DNA of 64,000 nucleotides, from positions 16,930,993 through 16,994,992 of the forward strand of contig OX442416.1 of NCBI GenBank assembly GCA_949361645.1, read 5' to 3'. The position numbers were made by a program, and so were the translations under genes. Position 1 is the stretch's first letter. The number at the start of each line of letters is the position of its first letter. A model generated the notes under the pieces. The model did not search any database. It was given only the letters and a program-made list of their open reading frames with translations, and had not been told where the DNA came from. The DNA is from Spongilla lacustris (taxonomy: Eukaryota > Porifera > Demospongiae > Spongillida > Spongillidae). Positions 36,600 through 54,954 of this stretch are shown here, one piece after another.

Positions 36600-38810
36600 A
36601 AAAGTCCTCAAAAAGTAAGTCTTTGAATCATCCATCAAACATAGGGTGTGAAATGTGTGTATTGAAATACAATGCTAATTTATTTCAAGCTGCATAGCTA
36701 AATCTACACAATGGTATATACCATTGTAAAAATTACAAATAGATTACATGCTATTCTCACAACGATTCCTTCTTTTGTGAGTTGTTAAGCTAACTGAAAT
36801 ATAGAAGCGATTAATTACCTGTGTGCATCAGACAGCAATTTATACATTATTGTAATCTTTAATATGCATTTTCTCTATACTTAGGAATATATCAAAGTTT
36901 CGGTTCTAGACGAAACAGGTGACAAAACAAACTCTCCTAAACAACTCCGATTAAAACGTAGAGCTGTATTCAGTGACCTCATCAAAAATGCAAGACAGAA
37001 ATTACCATCTCTTACAAATTATGAAGACGGAGATCTTTATGTGACATATAAGAACAAAATACAAAGTGTGGATGATGAGGTTGAACAAAGATCAAAACCA
37101 TTTTGTATTAGAGTGAGTTAATACAAAGTAGAGAAAGTGACCTCATTTTTATAGATACCACAATAAATGAGTACATACATTTTGGACTAAATGCAGCCAC
37201 AGCATTCATTGAGTTATAATTAGGAGATTTGTGCAGTGATAGATAATGCTGTACTGAGTTAAGTAGCTCTTGTTCATATCAATGGAATTAAAAGTCAACA
37301 AACAGTAAGTCTTTGAAGCATCCTATTTCAACATAAATTCCACACCATCAAACATAGGGTGTGAAATTTGTGTATTGAAATACAATGCTAATTTATTTCA
37401 AGCTGCATAGCTTAATCTACACAATGGTATATACCATTGTAAAAATTACAAATAGATTACATGCTATTCTCACAACGATTCCTTCTTTTGTGAGTTGTTA
37501 AGCTAACTGAAAAATAGAAGCGATTAATTACCTGTGTGCATCAGTCAGCAATTTATACATTATTGTAATCTTTAATATGCATTTTCTCTATACTTAGGAA
37601 TATATCAAAGTTTCAGTTCTAGACGAAACAGGTGACAAAACAAACTCTCCTAAACAACTCCGATTAAAACGTAGAGCTGTATTCAGTGACCTCATCAAAA
37701 ATGCAAGACAGAAATTACCATTTCTTACAAATTATGAAGACGAAGATCTTTATGTGACATATAAGAACAAAATACAAAGTGTGGATGATGAGGTTGAACA
37801 AAGATCAAAACCATTTTGTATTAGAGTGAGTTAATACAAAGTAGAGAAAGTGACCTCATTTTTATGGATACCACAATAAATGAGTACATACATTTTGGAC
37901 TAATTGCAGCCACAGCATTCATTGAGCTATAATTAGGAGATTTGTGCAGTGATAGATAATGCTGTACTGAGTTAAAGTAGCTCTTGTTCATATCAATGGA
38001 ATTAAAAGTCCTCAAACAGTAAGTCTTTGAAGCATCCTATTTCAACATAAACTCCACACCATCAAACATAGGGTGCGAAATGTGTGTATTGAAATACAAT
38101 GCTAATTTATGTCAAGCTGCATAGCTTAATCTACACAATGGTATATACCATTGTAAAAATTACAAATAGATTACATGCTATTCTCACAATGATTCCTTCT
38201 TTTGTGAGTTGTTAAGCTAACTGAAATATAGAAGCGATTAATTACCTGAGTGCATCAGTCAGCAATATATACATTATTGTAATCTTTAATATGCATTTTC
38301 TCTATACTTAGGAATATATCAAAGTTTCAGTTCTAGACGAAACAGGTGACAAAACAAACTCTCCTAAACAACTCCGATTAAAACGTAGAGCTGTATTCAG
38401 TGACCTCATCAAAAATGCAAGACAGAAATTACCATCTCTTACAAATTATGAAGACGGAGATCTTTATGTGACATATAAGAACAAAATACAAAGTGTGGAT
38501 GATGAGGTTGAACAAAGATCAAAACCATTTTGTATTAGAGTGAGTTAATACAAAGTAGAGAAAGTGACCTCATTTTTATAGATACCACAATAAATGAGTA
38601 CATACATTTTGGACTAAATGCAGCCACAGCATTCATTGAGTTATAATTAGGAGATTTGTGCAGTGATAGATAATGCTGTACTGAGTTAAGTAGCTCTTGT
38701 TCATATCAATGGAATTAAAAGTCCTCAAACAGTAAGTCTTTGAAGCATCTTATTTCAACATAAATTCCACACCATCAAACATAGGGTGTGAAATGTGTGT
38801 ATTGAAATAG
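36600..38810 (+). repeat. Three tandem units of 713-714 bp
   Basis: The exon, its introns and even a 20-bp palindrome (ACAATGGTATATACCATTGT at 36708, 37421 and 38135) repeat with very few differences. The spacing of exon starts is 713 and then 714 bp. The duplication is therefore recent. Diverged units extend to about 41600 and traces occur at 30.8 and 32.5-32.8 kb. Confidence 0.93.
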
Positions 38811-40051
38811 GCTGATTCAAAGTCTAGGCCTGCTAATTTCTTTCAAATCAAAGAAGCCGGCATAGCTTAATCTACACAAGGGTATATATATATATATATA
38901 TATATATATACCATTGTTAAAATTACAAATAGATTACATGCTATTCTCATAACGATTCCTTCTTTTGTAAGTTGTTAAAAGCTCACTGAAATATACAAAT
39001 GATTAAAAATATACATTTTTAGAATCTTACGTATTTTCTCCAGAAATATTTCAAAGTTTGAGTTCTAGACAAAACAGATGATGAAACACTCACTCCTGTA
39101 CAACTCCAATTAAAACGTACTGCTATGTTCAGTGACCTCATCAAAAATGCAAGACATAAATTACTATCTCTTAGAAATTATCAAGAGGAAGATCTTTACG
39201 TGACATACGATAACGAAATACAATGTGTGGATGACCAAGGTTGTACATTAATCAAAACCATTTTTTATTAAGGTGAGTTAATAAAAAGTAGGGAAAGTGA
39301 CCTGATTTACATAGATACCACAATAATGGATAAATGCACTTTAGACCAAATTCAGCCATATTATTCATACTATTATTTAGATTTCACTATGCTGGTCGTT
39401 TCAATGCAATTTGCAGTCCTCCAAACAGTTAGTCTTTGAAGCTGCAGAATCTGAAAAGCCAGTCTCCCTAGAGCACTTGAATACTGCAATCTCGTATTGT
39501 GTGCTTATAACCCATGTATAGCATATTTCCTTACCTAATTTTACCGCAAAACGCATGCAAACATCAGCGGCGGATCCAGGATTTCTGGAAGGGGGGGTCT
39601 AATAACTATATTCATAAGCGGTGGTGGGTACTGGAGGGGGCGTGCCTCAATCGTAACAGCTCGGGGGTCTGGGGGAGCGCTGTAAGCTCCCCCAGTGGGG
39701 CCTGGGGCGACGACCCAGCCGCTTTTTCACTTTTGCGTTCATTTAGCATGAAAATAAGCATACTTTTAAAAGTGTTTCAATATTGATAACTAGCAAGCGC
39801 AATATTTGAATTGATTAATATAGAAGCCTGCGTGAGTCAACGTGGATAAGGATAGCGAATAGAAAACTATACGCAAAGCCATTGTGACCGTAATCTGGTC
39901 TAAACGATACACACGTTTTACCGTTAATAGTATTATATACCTACTTGATTTAGCTCTACCTGTTTCCTTTGATCACTTACACCATTCTATCGCGTATACG
40001 TAGCAGCTATACAAATTAAATACTGCACGCTTGGAGGGCCTTGGCTTTAGA

Positions 40052-40082
<31 letters not shown>

Positions 40083-41378
40083 ACACACTTTGGGTCGAAT
40101 ACTCGCTAATCAGTTCACACGCGTTCACTAAACGCTTCGTTTTCAACTCGTCAATCATGTAATTAATTATTCATAAGTTAATTTACTCATAACTGGTCGG
40201 GCCGAGGGGGGGTGGGGGGTCTTTAGACCCCTTAGACCCCCCCCCCCCCCCCCCCCCCTGGATCCGCCACTGAACATTCAAATGGGTTTTCATTAGCAGA
40301 GTGTTGCGTAACATACATGCATGGAATCCATAAACGTTCGGATTAGTTTGCTGTTTATATGGTTGTGAACTTTATTATAACTATATAGTTTTGCATTATT
40401 TGGACTCAATTGCGCAATGTGATGCTGCCTTCATTCCTACACATAGAACAATATTATGAAGAATATAGATGGCAATCACGTTTGGTGATTTTCCTTTACA
40501 CTTCTAAGTATTATTTTTAGATCATTCAAAGACTTGGCATGGCCACCATATCCATTTGTCTTACATGCCTACTCAATCTGATGCATTGTATTCGTTTGTA
40601 ATTATAATGATTAATAACAATGATTTTAACCTTTGCATGCTTCATACATTTGCATATATACCCTCCAGACCATCAGTGTTACAAAACCATACATGATAAT
40701 GTTAAAAGTTACATGCAGTTAAATCATGCACTGAATTGGTTCCAGACCATACATGGGCTATACATATACAAATGGACAAGATGGCAACATTGTAAGTTTT
40801 GAGTATAATAGTTGTTGAATAGAGACTGGCTTGAGATGCTGCAGTTGCAATATTTTTATGTAGGTTTTTACATCACTGTGGCCGTATGGCTCCCCTTTTC
40901 TTTGATGGTGTGAAATGCACTGAAATAGTATGCTTACTGTTCGAGGACTCCAAATTCCTTTCAATTCAAACTAGTATTCAGATCTACACAATGATACATA
41001 CCATTGATAAAGTTACAATAAGATTACTCTCAAGAAGATTTCTTCTGTTTTGGGCTGCTAAGCTCAGTACTAGTTAAAATTATACCTTTTTGTATCAGTC
41101 AGCCGTTTATAGATTTTTGTAATCTTATGCATTTTTACTAGAAATGTCTCAAAGTTTGGGTTCTGGACAGCACAGATGATGAAGCACACGATCCTGTACA
41201 AATCCGATTAAAACCTAATGCTTCATTCAGTGACCTCATCAAAACAGCAATACAAGAACTACTATCTGGTAAAAATTATGAAGCTGAAGATCTTTATGTG
41301 ACATACAAAGGTAAAAAAATATCTTCGCATTGTCCGGTTGATGGTGAAGCTTCTCAATCAATGCCATTTCATATTAAT
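36885..41378 (+). CDS. Tandem exon array for a beta-grasp-like domain
   Basis: Five copies of one exon: 36885-37112, 37598-37825 and 38312-38539 (each 228 nt, 76 residues), 39044-39272 (decayed) and 41142-41378 (237 nt, 79 residues). Each follows a TAG or CAG acceptor, is followed by GTGAGTT and is phase 0-0, so copies can be joined or skipped without a shift. The peptide reads like KVSVLDETGDKT...LRLKRRAVFSDLIKNA...EDLYVTYK, a pattern recalling ubiquitin-like or PB1 beta-grasp domains; this is tentative. Exons one to three are nearly identical, introns included. The fifth is diverged but keeps frame and the LYVTYKGK signature, arguing that the domain is under selection. The fourth has an in-frame TGA at codon 6 and later damage. 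First and last exons of the gene were not found. Confidence 0.6.
38883..38910. repeat. (TA)n microsatellite in the fourth unit
   Basis: About 14 TA units replace the GTATATAC core of the palindrome that sits at the same place in units one to three. Confidence 0.95.
39565..40272. mobile_element. 708-bp TIR element with 5-bp target duplication
   Basis: It begins CAGCGGCGGATCCAGG and ends CCTGGATCCGCCACTG, near-perfect inverted ends. AACAT is duplicated at 39560-39564 and 40273-40277. G-rich and C-rich tracts lie just inside both ends (GGGGGGGTCT near 39593; long C run 40238-40258), plus C14 and (CA)n near 40052-40085. No transposase. The ends look hAT-like, but the duplication is 5 bp, not 8; a 5-bp hAT subgroup is a possible home. 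Confidence 0.8.
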
Positions 41379-41599
41379 GTGAGTTAATGCACATCACAAA
41401 TGGTGACCTCATTTGGATCCCTATAATGATAATTGCACTTTATACCAAACACAATCACATTTTTTATTGAGTTAGGAAATACACATATGTGCTTGAAATT
41501 AATGCATTTATATGTATATTAAACTATGAGTTATGGAGCACTTGTTTGGTTTGAAAATAACTTGAACATAAAGTCTTTTTGAAAGTCTCTAGCTTATTT

Positions 41600-42640
41600 C
41601 AAATTCACACATTTCACACTATCAAGAACAATGACCATAGTGATGTAAATTTGGGCCTCTACCCTTAAGCAAAAATGTTGCCATCCTGTATACATGTACA
41701 TGATTTAACTGCATGAAGCATGACATCTTTAGTTCATGTGTATGTTTGTATATTATATTCAATTCAATAATAATGTCTATAGGCATAGATCTACACTTTA
41801 CAGTGTACCAAATGAAGAGACCACAAAATAACTTTTTTACTATTTTGATTGTAACCTTTTAACCCTTCTGAATAATGACACCATTGTTCAAATCACTCTC
41901 ATGAAGATTCCTTCTGTGTTGCAATTGGGCTGCTAAGCTCAGTACGATTAATTAAATCTATACCTTTTTGTATCAGTCAGCCATAAATAATGTTTGTACC
42001 CATGGTGCTCATGTACTCATATTTATCTGAGAGAATTAGCCGTCGTTTCATTCCTAATTTGCTCCTGCGTGCCACAAAAGCTGTTCTGGGCTCTTCCCAT
42101 CTGGAACAAGATAGCGGCAGACACTTTTACCCATGCATTAACACCACGTGTCTGTTAATGGTTGTACCTGTTTTGATTGAAGTATATCTATTTAGGTCGA
42201 ACCTTATAAACCTCAGTACTAACAAGTGATTGAACTGTGCCTTAGTTTTTGTCCTACAGATTTTGAACATACCGTTATAGATATGTAATCGCATAACCTC
42301 TATATTGCATGTGATCGCATAACCTCTATTGGGATCAAATTTCCCACCACTTTGAGTTAATAAGTCAAACCTTACATGCACATAGGTGTTATAGTGGTGG
42401 TTCCAATTTAAATGCTTAACTATGTTCCTTGCATGAACTACAGTTGAATGTCAAGTTATATTCATACAGATGGCCATGATAAAAGCAGAACTCTTTCTGA
42501 ATCCATCTTATCCTTTACAGTACATTCAGGATCGAAAGCACACTTTTATTCGGAATCATTTTCTCCACAATTCTAGAATACAAGAAATACTTATATCTTT
42601 GCACCTCCTTTTAAAGACTAACCTTTTCTATGTAAAAATT
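41600..42640. other. Diverged flank of the exon array, no gene seen
   Basis: It contains intron-like remnants of the array (for example ATTTCACACTATCAA near 41609, and a TTTTTGTATCAGTCAGCCAT block near 41968 like that before the fifth exon). No intact exon follows. Short frames have no recognisable domain. Confidence 0.4.
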
Positions 42641-42642
42641 AT

Positions 42643-43570
42643 GTACGGTGTGTAACCAGTTTTCTAGTTTTGTAGGTTAATCGCGATTACCTATTCTAGC
42701 TAGTATGTCGCAATCTGTGCAATAATTGTCCTCCATTTTGTTATTGCCGAATTATTGACACTTTTGAGATCCATTCAAAAGCTTGTTTCGTGTAGGCTGA
42801 CGGGATGGAATGGGGAAATGTTATTTGCTTTACGTCATAGTTCGAAGGTACGTTCATTTTTTTAAATTAATTTTTCCAGATCCCATTACTATAACTTTAC
42901 AAAAACACCTAGATCAGGTGTTGGGCTATATAAGCTTGTATTATACAAAATTTCATAACAATCTTATGATGAGAAAGTACCCTTTTTTCACTTGGAATTG
43001 GCAGTACATGCAGTGGGTTTAGTATGCGCATGTTCAAGGATAAGGACCGTTCAGGTAGCTGAGGCTCTCACATTGTTGCAATGTGACAGTCCTTTGATTA
43101 ATGTATTACCAATATGCACTAACTTAATGTATTTCCCTCAGTATATGTTGTTATTTAAAAAGTAGAAGTTATAGAGCACAAATGAACTATATCGCATGCA
43201 TAGTAAATAATTCGAACTATTAGCCTGCCTTTATTGAAACTTCCATCCTGATGTTACAAAAGTTACACGAAATTTAAGAGATATAGTTTCAATAAAGGCA
43301 GGCTGATAGTTCGAATTATAGACGCACATTTTAATGAAATCCCATATTAAAAATTTCAGTAATGCTTTTTTACACTTAATTTAAACGCTACATCTTCCGT
43401 AATTGGTATCTTTAAGGCGCTCTTCACATCAGTATTATTATCTCTGTGATTTAAACAATCTGAAAAAAAAATAGGATAACAGGTTACTGATTTCAGAATT
43501 TCTTTTATTTCAACCGATTCTGTTATTCTTATAGTCGCTATTTATTTAATTGATATTGCATCCCGTCTTG
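42643..43570. mobile_element. hAT-like relict related to the 30.9-kb element
   Basis: It begins near TACGGTGTGTAACC, then TTTTGTAGGTTAATCGCGATTACC, matching the left interior of the 30,941-32,302 element. Later GATAACAGGTTACTGATTTC and ACCGATTCTGTTATT (about 43473-43530) also match, in the same order but farther apart. No right terminus was found. A hairpin at about 43209-43319 (arms of about 33 bp around TTCGAACTAT...CAGGCTG) has inserted into it. Confidence 0.55.
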
Positions 43571-43574
43571 ACAT

Positions 43575-44200
43575 AATATCGGGCAAAATAAAAAAAAAAG
43601 ATTACTCTTATGAAGATTTCTTCTTAATTAGTTGTATAATAAGTTGAGTGTATCACATACAAGAACACAACAGCTGTTGCTTCTGTACCTTGCTCTTAGC
43701 AGCACCTGTATTGTCCATAACAATAACTATGTGTGCATACTCCCTAGGTTATTAATTACAATGGTTATCACAGATGACCACATATCTTACAACACCATCA
43801 AGAGAAATTACCTAAAAAGCCAGTTTCTCTTAACCACAAGACATAGAATGTATTGCCATAAAATTAGTTACTTATCATGTGTATATCTGTGTATCGGATA
43901 TCTGTGTATTCAGTTCAATAATAAGGTCCATAGGCATATACACATGATCAACACTTTACAGTGCTCCAAATGATGAGACCACAAAAATAACCTTTTCACT
44001 ACACATGTACCGGTATTTTGATTTTAAACTTTGAACCCTTCTGTCCGTCCCTTCAGGGATACATGTAAGGGAAGTAGATTTTCATATGCAGCCATCACTT
44101 ATGTACATGGGAAGATTGTAATAATTCATTTAATAGATATAAATAATGGGTGGCAATAATAAACCATAAGGTGTATGATTGAAGTAAATATATTCTCTTA
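43575..44200. other. No recognisable gene
   Basis: AT-rich, with an A run near 43592 and short open frames only. Similarity to segment A starts at about 44185. Confidence 0.35.
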
Positions 44201-44213
44201 TATAGGCCCAGAA

Positions 44214-49349
<5,136 letters not shown>

Positions 49350-50180
49350 GTGTTTCAATTCTATACCTATGGATTAAGCTGGATCCCTTGCAGTTTTATG
49401 CATGATGCAATGTCTAGGATGTAACTTAAAGTAAAGAAAAAGTGGATTACCGATATTATTATGGCACTCTATGATAAAAAATCAATGTTTTTGTTACATA
49501 CAATGTATGCAAGCAAGCTTAAATCAAGTATTTTTTAATTGCTTTAATTATGGCTGCGATAATATAAAATGCAGAGATATCTTTACATGCGGTCATTATC
49601 ATTGCCTACGTACGGACATTAGCAAATCATGGTAGTTGATGAAGCTCCTAAATAAAAATAATCCAGGTCTGTGATATCATAATTTATAACTGATTAGATA
49701 TGTATAGGTAGACAGCAATTAAAAAGTATGGAAACAAGGTTTACAGAAAACATAAATATCTACAATTACCAATTTCAGGTAAGTAGCTTTTTATAAATTT
49801 GTAATCATTACTCAATTGCTTTCTACAAATCCTCCATCACCAATCAAATTTTAATATCCTGCTTCGCACATTTTTATTTAATCTGAGTGTATCTCGGAGC
49901 GCCATGTCTAGAGGTGGGGCCAACCTGGCAGGGCTTACAGGTGTGTTGGGCACCCATTTATGTTGTGCCTGTTTGCTCCCGATCGGAAGAGTGCTCCAGT
50001 GGTTGCTGGCCACAGTGACAACTGACCACAGGATCCACTTTTATGCTTTCCAAAGCCAATATATGCAAAATCTGTTGTGGACTATTACTCACAAAACTAA
50101 GTTTGTTAAAGATTGAAATTGTGTTCAGAAAGTCTTAGTCCCAAACAATCTTGTTTTCTCAGCTAACACTACAATTCAAT
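49350..50180. other. No recognisable gene
   Basis: AT-rich sequence downstream of the last mini-exon. Possible acceptor-donor pairs near 49782 could bracket further exons, but none is convincing. Confidence 0.3.
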
Positions 50181-50181
50181 C

Positions 50182-50975
50182 GTGATACCTCTTATCCAAG
50201 CAAATTTTAACTTATCAGATCCAAAAGAAGAATCAGTAAACGGAGAACATGTTTTACCAGTGGCAGCCCCTCATTCTTCCTCTTGGCTATCAGTGGTCCC
50301 TTCACCTGGTTTGGGCTTGCACCTCGAGTCCAATGAGTACCAAATGGCCATAAAGTGGTGGCTGGGACTGGACACTTCAGGTCGATTTACGTGCCCATTT
50401 TGCCCTGATACGGCCCTTGATCCTCTTGGTCATCATGCTGTGACTTGCAGACATGGAGGAGATGTTGTGATACGCCACAATTGCTTGCGGGATGATATCT
50501 TTGACCTCTGCCGTCATGCCCACCTGAGTGTTAGACTAGAGAAAGGCAATGGCCTCACTAGAGACCTTGACACACCAGACCAGCTGACATTCTCATTGCC
50601 GGATGGGACAGAGGCAAACCTGCTGCACTTGACATCACCATCACATCACCCCTCTGCCTGGCCATCTTAGGTGAATCATGTCAACAAGCTGGTGCAGCAG
50701 TCCTTGCAGCAGAGACCCGGAAACTACACTCAAATGGACCCAAATGCCAGGATTTAGGTTGGTCCTGCATTCCATTGGCAGTGGAGACGTATGGAAATTG
50801 GGGCAAAGTAGCCAAGGATACCATCTCCAGGCTGGCATCTCACTTGGCCATTCACCAGTCATCACCCAAGTCATCAGTGGTGGCTGAGATTTATGGGATT
50901 TATTTTTTCAACAACAGTGACCTCCCACCACATCACCACCACATGAGTTTGTGTACCACCTCGCAGGGTCCCAGC
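50182..50975 (+). pseudogene. Non-LTR retrotransposon RT C-terminal domain, decayed
   Basis: It reads HVLPVAAPHSSSWLSVVPSP, then a stretch with CPFCPD...LGHHAVTCRHGGDVVIRHN (a Cys/His cluster), and DDIFDLCRHAHL. After a frame change near 50650, IPLAVETYGNWG follows. This block order is found after the reverse transcriptase in some non-LTR elements of marine animals (APHSGAWL...CRCG...HG...VETLG). The RT domain itself is not upstream, as expected of a 5'-truncated insertion. Several stops and shifts show it is dead. Confidence 0.6.
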
Positions 50976-50984
50976 CCACTTTAG

Positions 50985-53055
50985 AGATGAAGTGGGCCTA
51001 TAGATCGATCAGGCAGTTGTTTCAGAATGGGATCATAGTGGAAAGCTGCAGTCCATGGCTAGCACCCGCACTATATATGCCAAAGAAGTCAGGAGAGGTG
51101 AGGCTGTGTGTCGACTACCGCGAGCTGAAAAGCGAACTGTGAAACTCAAAGATACCAAGATGCCTACCCCCTGCCACTAGTGGATGAAGTCCAGGACAGA
51201 CTAGCTGGAGCAGCCATAATTAGCAAACTGGACCTCCAGAGAGGATACTGGCAGCTACCCCTGGAAGCACAAGACGGAGAGAAGACAGCCTTTTCACCTG
51301 GTCCTGGAATGGGAGCATATGAATTCACTCGAATTACTATTGGACTCTGTGGTGCACCCAGCTCTTTTCAGCGCTTAATGGACACCATTATGAGAGGACT
51401 GCCATTTGTGACAACTTATACATGGATGATGTTCTCATTCATTCCAGTAGTGAAGAAATTCACAGTAGTCATTTGGAACAAGTCCTTCATCAACTGCAGA
51501 AGGCAGGATTGACACTATGTGGCAACAAGTGTCAAATATGATTCACAGAAGTTGCATTCCTTGGATATATTTTCAGTGGAACAGGAGTGAAGCCTGACCA
51601 TGCTAAGGTGAAAACAGTGAAAGAGTGGCATAGATGCACCAAACACTGCAAAAGAAGTGCAGCAATTCTTGGGGCTGGCCTCATACTACAGGCGATTTAT
51701 GTTAAGATTCGCTGACATTGCAGCACCTCTGCACCACCTAACACAAAAGGATATCCAGTTCTGCTGGGACCAAAGAATGCAATGAGTCCTTCCAGCGCTT
51801 GAAGAAGTCACTGACAGAAGCACCAATACTAGCGTTCCCACACTTTGAATTGCATGCCAGCCCCTTTATCCTTCAAACTGATACTAGTGCCCAGGGACTG
51901 GGTGCAATAGTGCAGCAGGATGGACATGTGATTGCCTATGCAAGTCATGTGCTGAACAAAGCTGAATGTAACTACAGTGTCATACAATGGGAGTGCTTGG
52001 CAGCAGTGTATGGCATGAAGCAGTTCACTGCACTACCTGCTGGGGTGGCCATTTGAATTTTGGACTGACCACGAGCCACTAAAGTGGCGGGAATGCTGGG
52101 ACGGTGGGCACTGGCTCTGCAGGAGTACAGTTTTACTATTGTGTATCGCAGAGGCAGTCAGAACATCAATGTTGACGCATTATCCAGACAGAGAGACCCA
52201 AGCATAGCCACACTTCCAGCAGCAGTGACCAGAGCAGACATGCAAACACCGTTGAGCTGCATTCTAGCAGCTCAGAAACTGGACCAAGTCATCAAGCTGG
52301 TTGCCCAGGCATTGAAGTTGTCAAGTTGTCTTGCAGTCATCGATTCACAGCTCCCTCTTTGAGAAGATACTCCCAATTGTGAGCACAGCTTCTCATAAAA
52401 GATGCATGGCATTATGTGGAAGCACTATACAACTGGACCAACGTCAGATGCTATAACAGTGCCAGTTCTTCCTGTAACTCTCTATGAAAGTGGCATTGCA
52501 GCAGTGCCATGGCTCTCCTCAAGCAGGCCATCAAGGTGCACAGAAGACCCTCTACTGACTGAGACGTATATGGCATACTGGATCAATATGGCACAAGATG
52601 TGGAGAGCCATTGCAAGGAATGCACTGTGTGCCAGCAGACAAAGCCAATGAGAGTGCAGATGACAAATGTGCCAATTGGAAGACCATGGCAAATGATAGC
52701 AATGGATATCTTAGAGGGAAACAGGGTAGTAACAGCATGCAAGTCACCGGTGAATGTTGCAATTTCAGATGGACCATGAAGAAGGGTAGTACATGTTAAC
52801 AGGATTAGCATTGTCACCGGCCAGCCATGCAGCTCCGTGCGGAAGATGCTCTGACTTCCAGAATACCAGGGCGGTCACCTACATTGGCAAGCACCCCATG
52901 TCGACCATGATATTCTTGATGTCATGCCAACTGAGGAGCACCAGCCTGAAGATCCACCTGTTCAGATCCCAGCAGAGGACCAAGTTGCTGAAGACCTGGT
53001 TGAGGTGCCTCGCAGGGACCCTGAACGTGTGAGACACCGACCTGACTATTTTTAA
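50985..53055 (+). pseudogene. Decayed Ty3/gypsy pol, integrase core deleted
   Basis: In order: RT (LRCVDYRELK-like block near 51100-51140, ISKLDLQRGYWQLPL near 51215-51260, GAPSSFQRLMDTI near 51355-51390), RNase H (FILQTDTSAQGLGAIVQQDG near 51865-51920; NVDALSRQ near 52170-52190) and the integrase zinc-finger end (HCKECTVCQQTKP near 52610-52650). The usual gypsy C-terminus closes it (RRDPERVRHRPDYF, ending near 53055). The DDE core between about 52740 and 52880 is missing. At least six frame changes or stops are present, and no LTRs were found. Confidence 0.8.
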
Positions 53056-54880
53056 GCTTGCGGTCGAGGTTCAAATTGATGGAGAGGTGTGTAATCAGGG
53101 ATCTACCATCTCATCAACGCCTATTGGCAGTTGCATGTGCATGGACTAATCCAACCAGATCTCTAGTTGTGTGTGTGACCCATGCATGCACCAAAAGTGT
53201 GAACCCCTCCTTTTGGTGTGTGACATGTAAGTATTGCATTGCTAAAGAGATCAGGATATTATCAGTCGTCATTGCTATTGAGATTGGGATATATGCTTCC
53301 ACTACACTGTATGGTGCACCAAGCCATAACTTGCCAAAACTGCATAATACATTTAGATTAATGTACTGAAGCTTAGGATTGACAAAATGACTTCAGACCT
53401 TTATATTATATCAGCCACACTGAGGACAACATATGAGTGCTGTTTAATGTATTCATTAACTAAAAAAGTAAAATGATTAATCGAAAGTTGCATTTTTCTT
53501 TCCAACCAATCAACTTTTCAAATCAATGCAGTAAAAATCAGCCAATATTTTATTTATGTGTATGGACTTAGTGACTATGAAGTTACAGAAGGGATTTCTT
53601 TTTTCATTGTAAGGGAATTAGTAATTCATTAAAAATGCGTTTTCAGTAGGGTTGACAGAAAATGATTCAAGTCCAGCAGTATATAATCCCAAGCAATTTT
53701 TCTAAAGTAAACAGGTCATACTATAAATTTACAGAGGCTTTTGTTCAAAAAAGATCTCCTGTACCTGGATTTATCATATAAAAGTTTACACTTAAATTAC
53801 AGATCTACCTAATTATATATGATGCTTATATACACTTTTCATCAAACTCTCAATGTCAGTGCCTGACTTGTGATCTTGTACATAAATATTGGTTTTCCTA
53901 AAGGAGTTTTGTATTGTCTCAGGATTTTTTGAGTCCATTCAATCTGGTATTATTTTCTGCACTTTTGGGAGTGCATAATTGTTGCCTCTGTTATTTCACA
54001 CTTTGTGCTACAAAGACTGAAGAGCTGTTACAATATGCACACTACAAAGACAATTCTCTATTCACATTTATATGATATAAGGTTATACAATCAATTGATT
54101 CGATTGGACAACCATAGCAACCGTCACATATCATCAAAGTCAGCCAATTTGTATAGATATGATAGAGGGTCAAAAATAAGGTATTGACTCATATTTGGTT
54201 GCTATGGTGATTATCTTAATTTATGTGATACTTGAAATAATGTTTTTGGCAAGTTATGCCTTGGTGCACCATACATACGCCTACAAAAAAAAATGGCCCG
54301 TGCTTAAACGAGCGTATCTTCTAGTTCGTACTAGTTAACGCTTCCATGTATCTTTTTTAACATTTCAGAAAAGAACTGCATGGTACTTCAACAAGATAGC
54401 AGTTCACAATTACGTCTATACGCTTGTTTTTTTCGAACTTTTCACGCATGTATTTAATACGCGCAAGCAATAGCGCCATACAAAAGTTCATTGCGACAAC
54501 GAATCCCGATGTAGCGAAGCGGTTTATGACCGGTTTGTGGTTGATGCTATATTGAAGCGCGTGCGTTACTTCTAACGCACGCACATCTGCTCACAGAATT
54601 TAACCATAATCTACCGCGCTGTGTTAACGCTGGTGTTCGCCGTACATGTAGCTAACATATATTTGTGTGTACATCGGATAACAGTGCTTGTCAGGATTGC
54701 TTTCGTATCCGAGCCGCGCTTGCGTACGACCAACTGACAGAGCTTCACCTTACTTCTTGCAACAACAGTCATGCATTCGCAAATACAGCAACTGTTTTTA
54801 TACTAGAGCATATACCTACACAATAACGTACACAATAGCACAAAAGGTTCCTTTGTTGGCATCCAGAGGCCTCCATGCAG
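53056..54880. other. Intergenic, with an inverted repeat pair
   Basis: GTATGGTGCACCAAG followed by CATAACTTGCCAAAA at 53308-53339 recurs inverted at about 54244-54275. These could be the ends of a transposon of about 970 bp; no clear target duplication was seen. No gene is recognisable within or to the right of it. Confidence 0.4.
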
Positions 54881-54954
54881 CCTCAGGGCACCCGGTTGTT
54901 CGGCGGCTGCTGTTCCAGTAAGGAAGGTGTTAATTCCCAACCGTATATCCCTTT

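Noticed and set aside
41990..43973. Several frames of 60-110 codons
   Set aside because: AT-rich composition, no domain, and they overlap transposon relicts.
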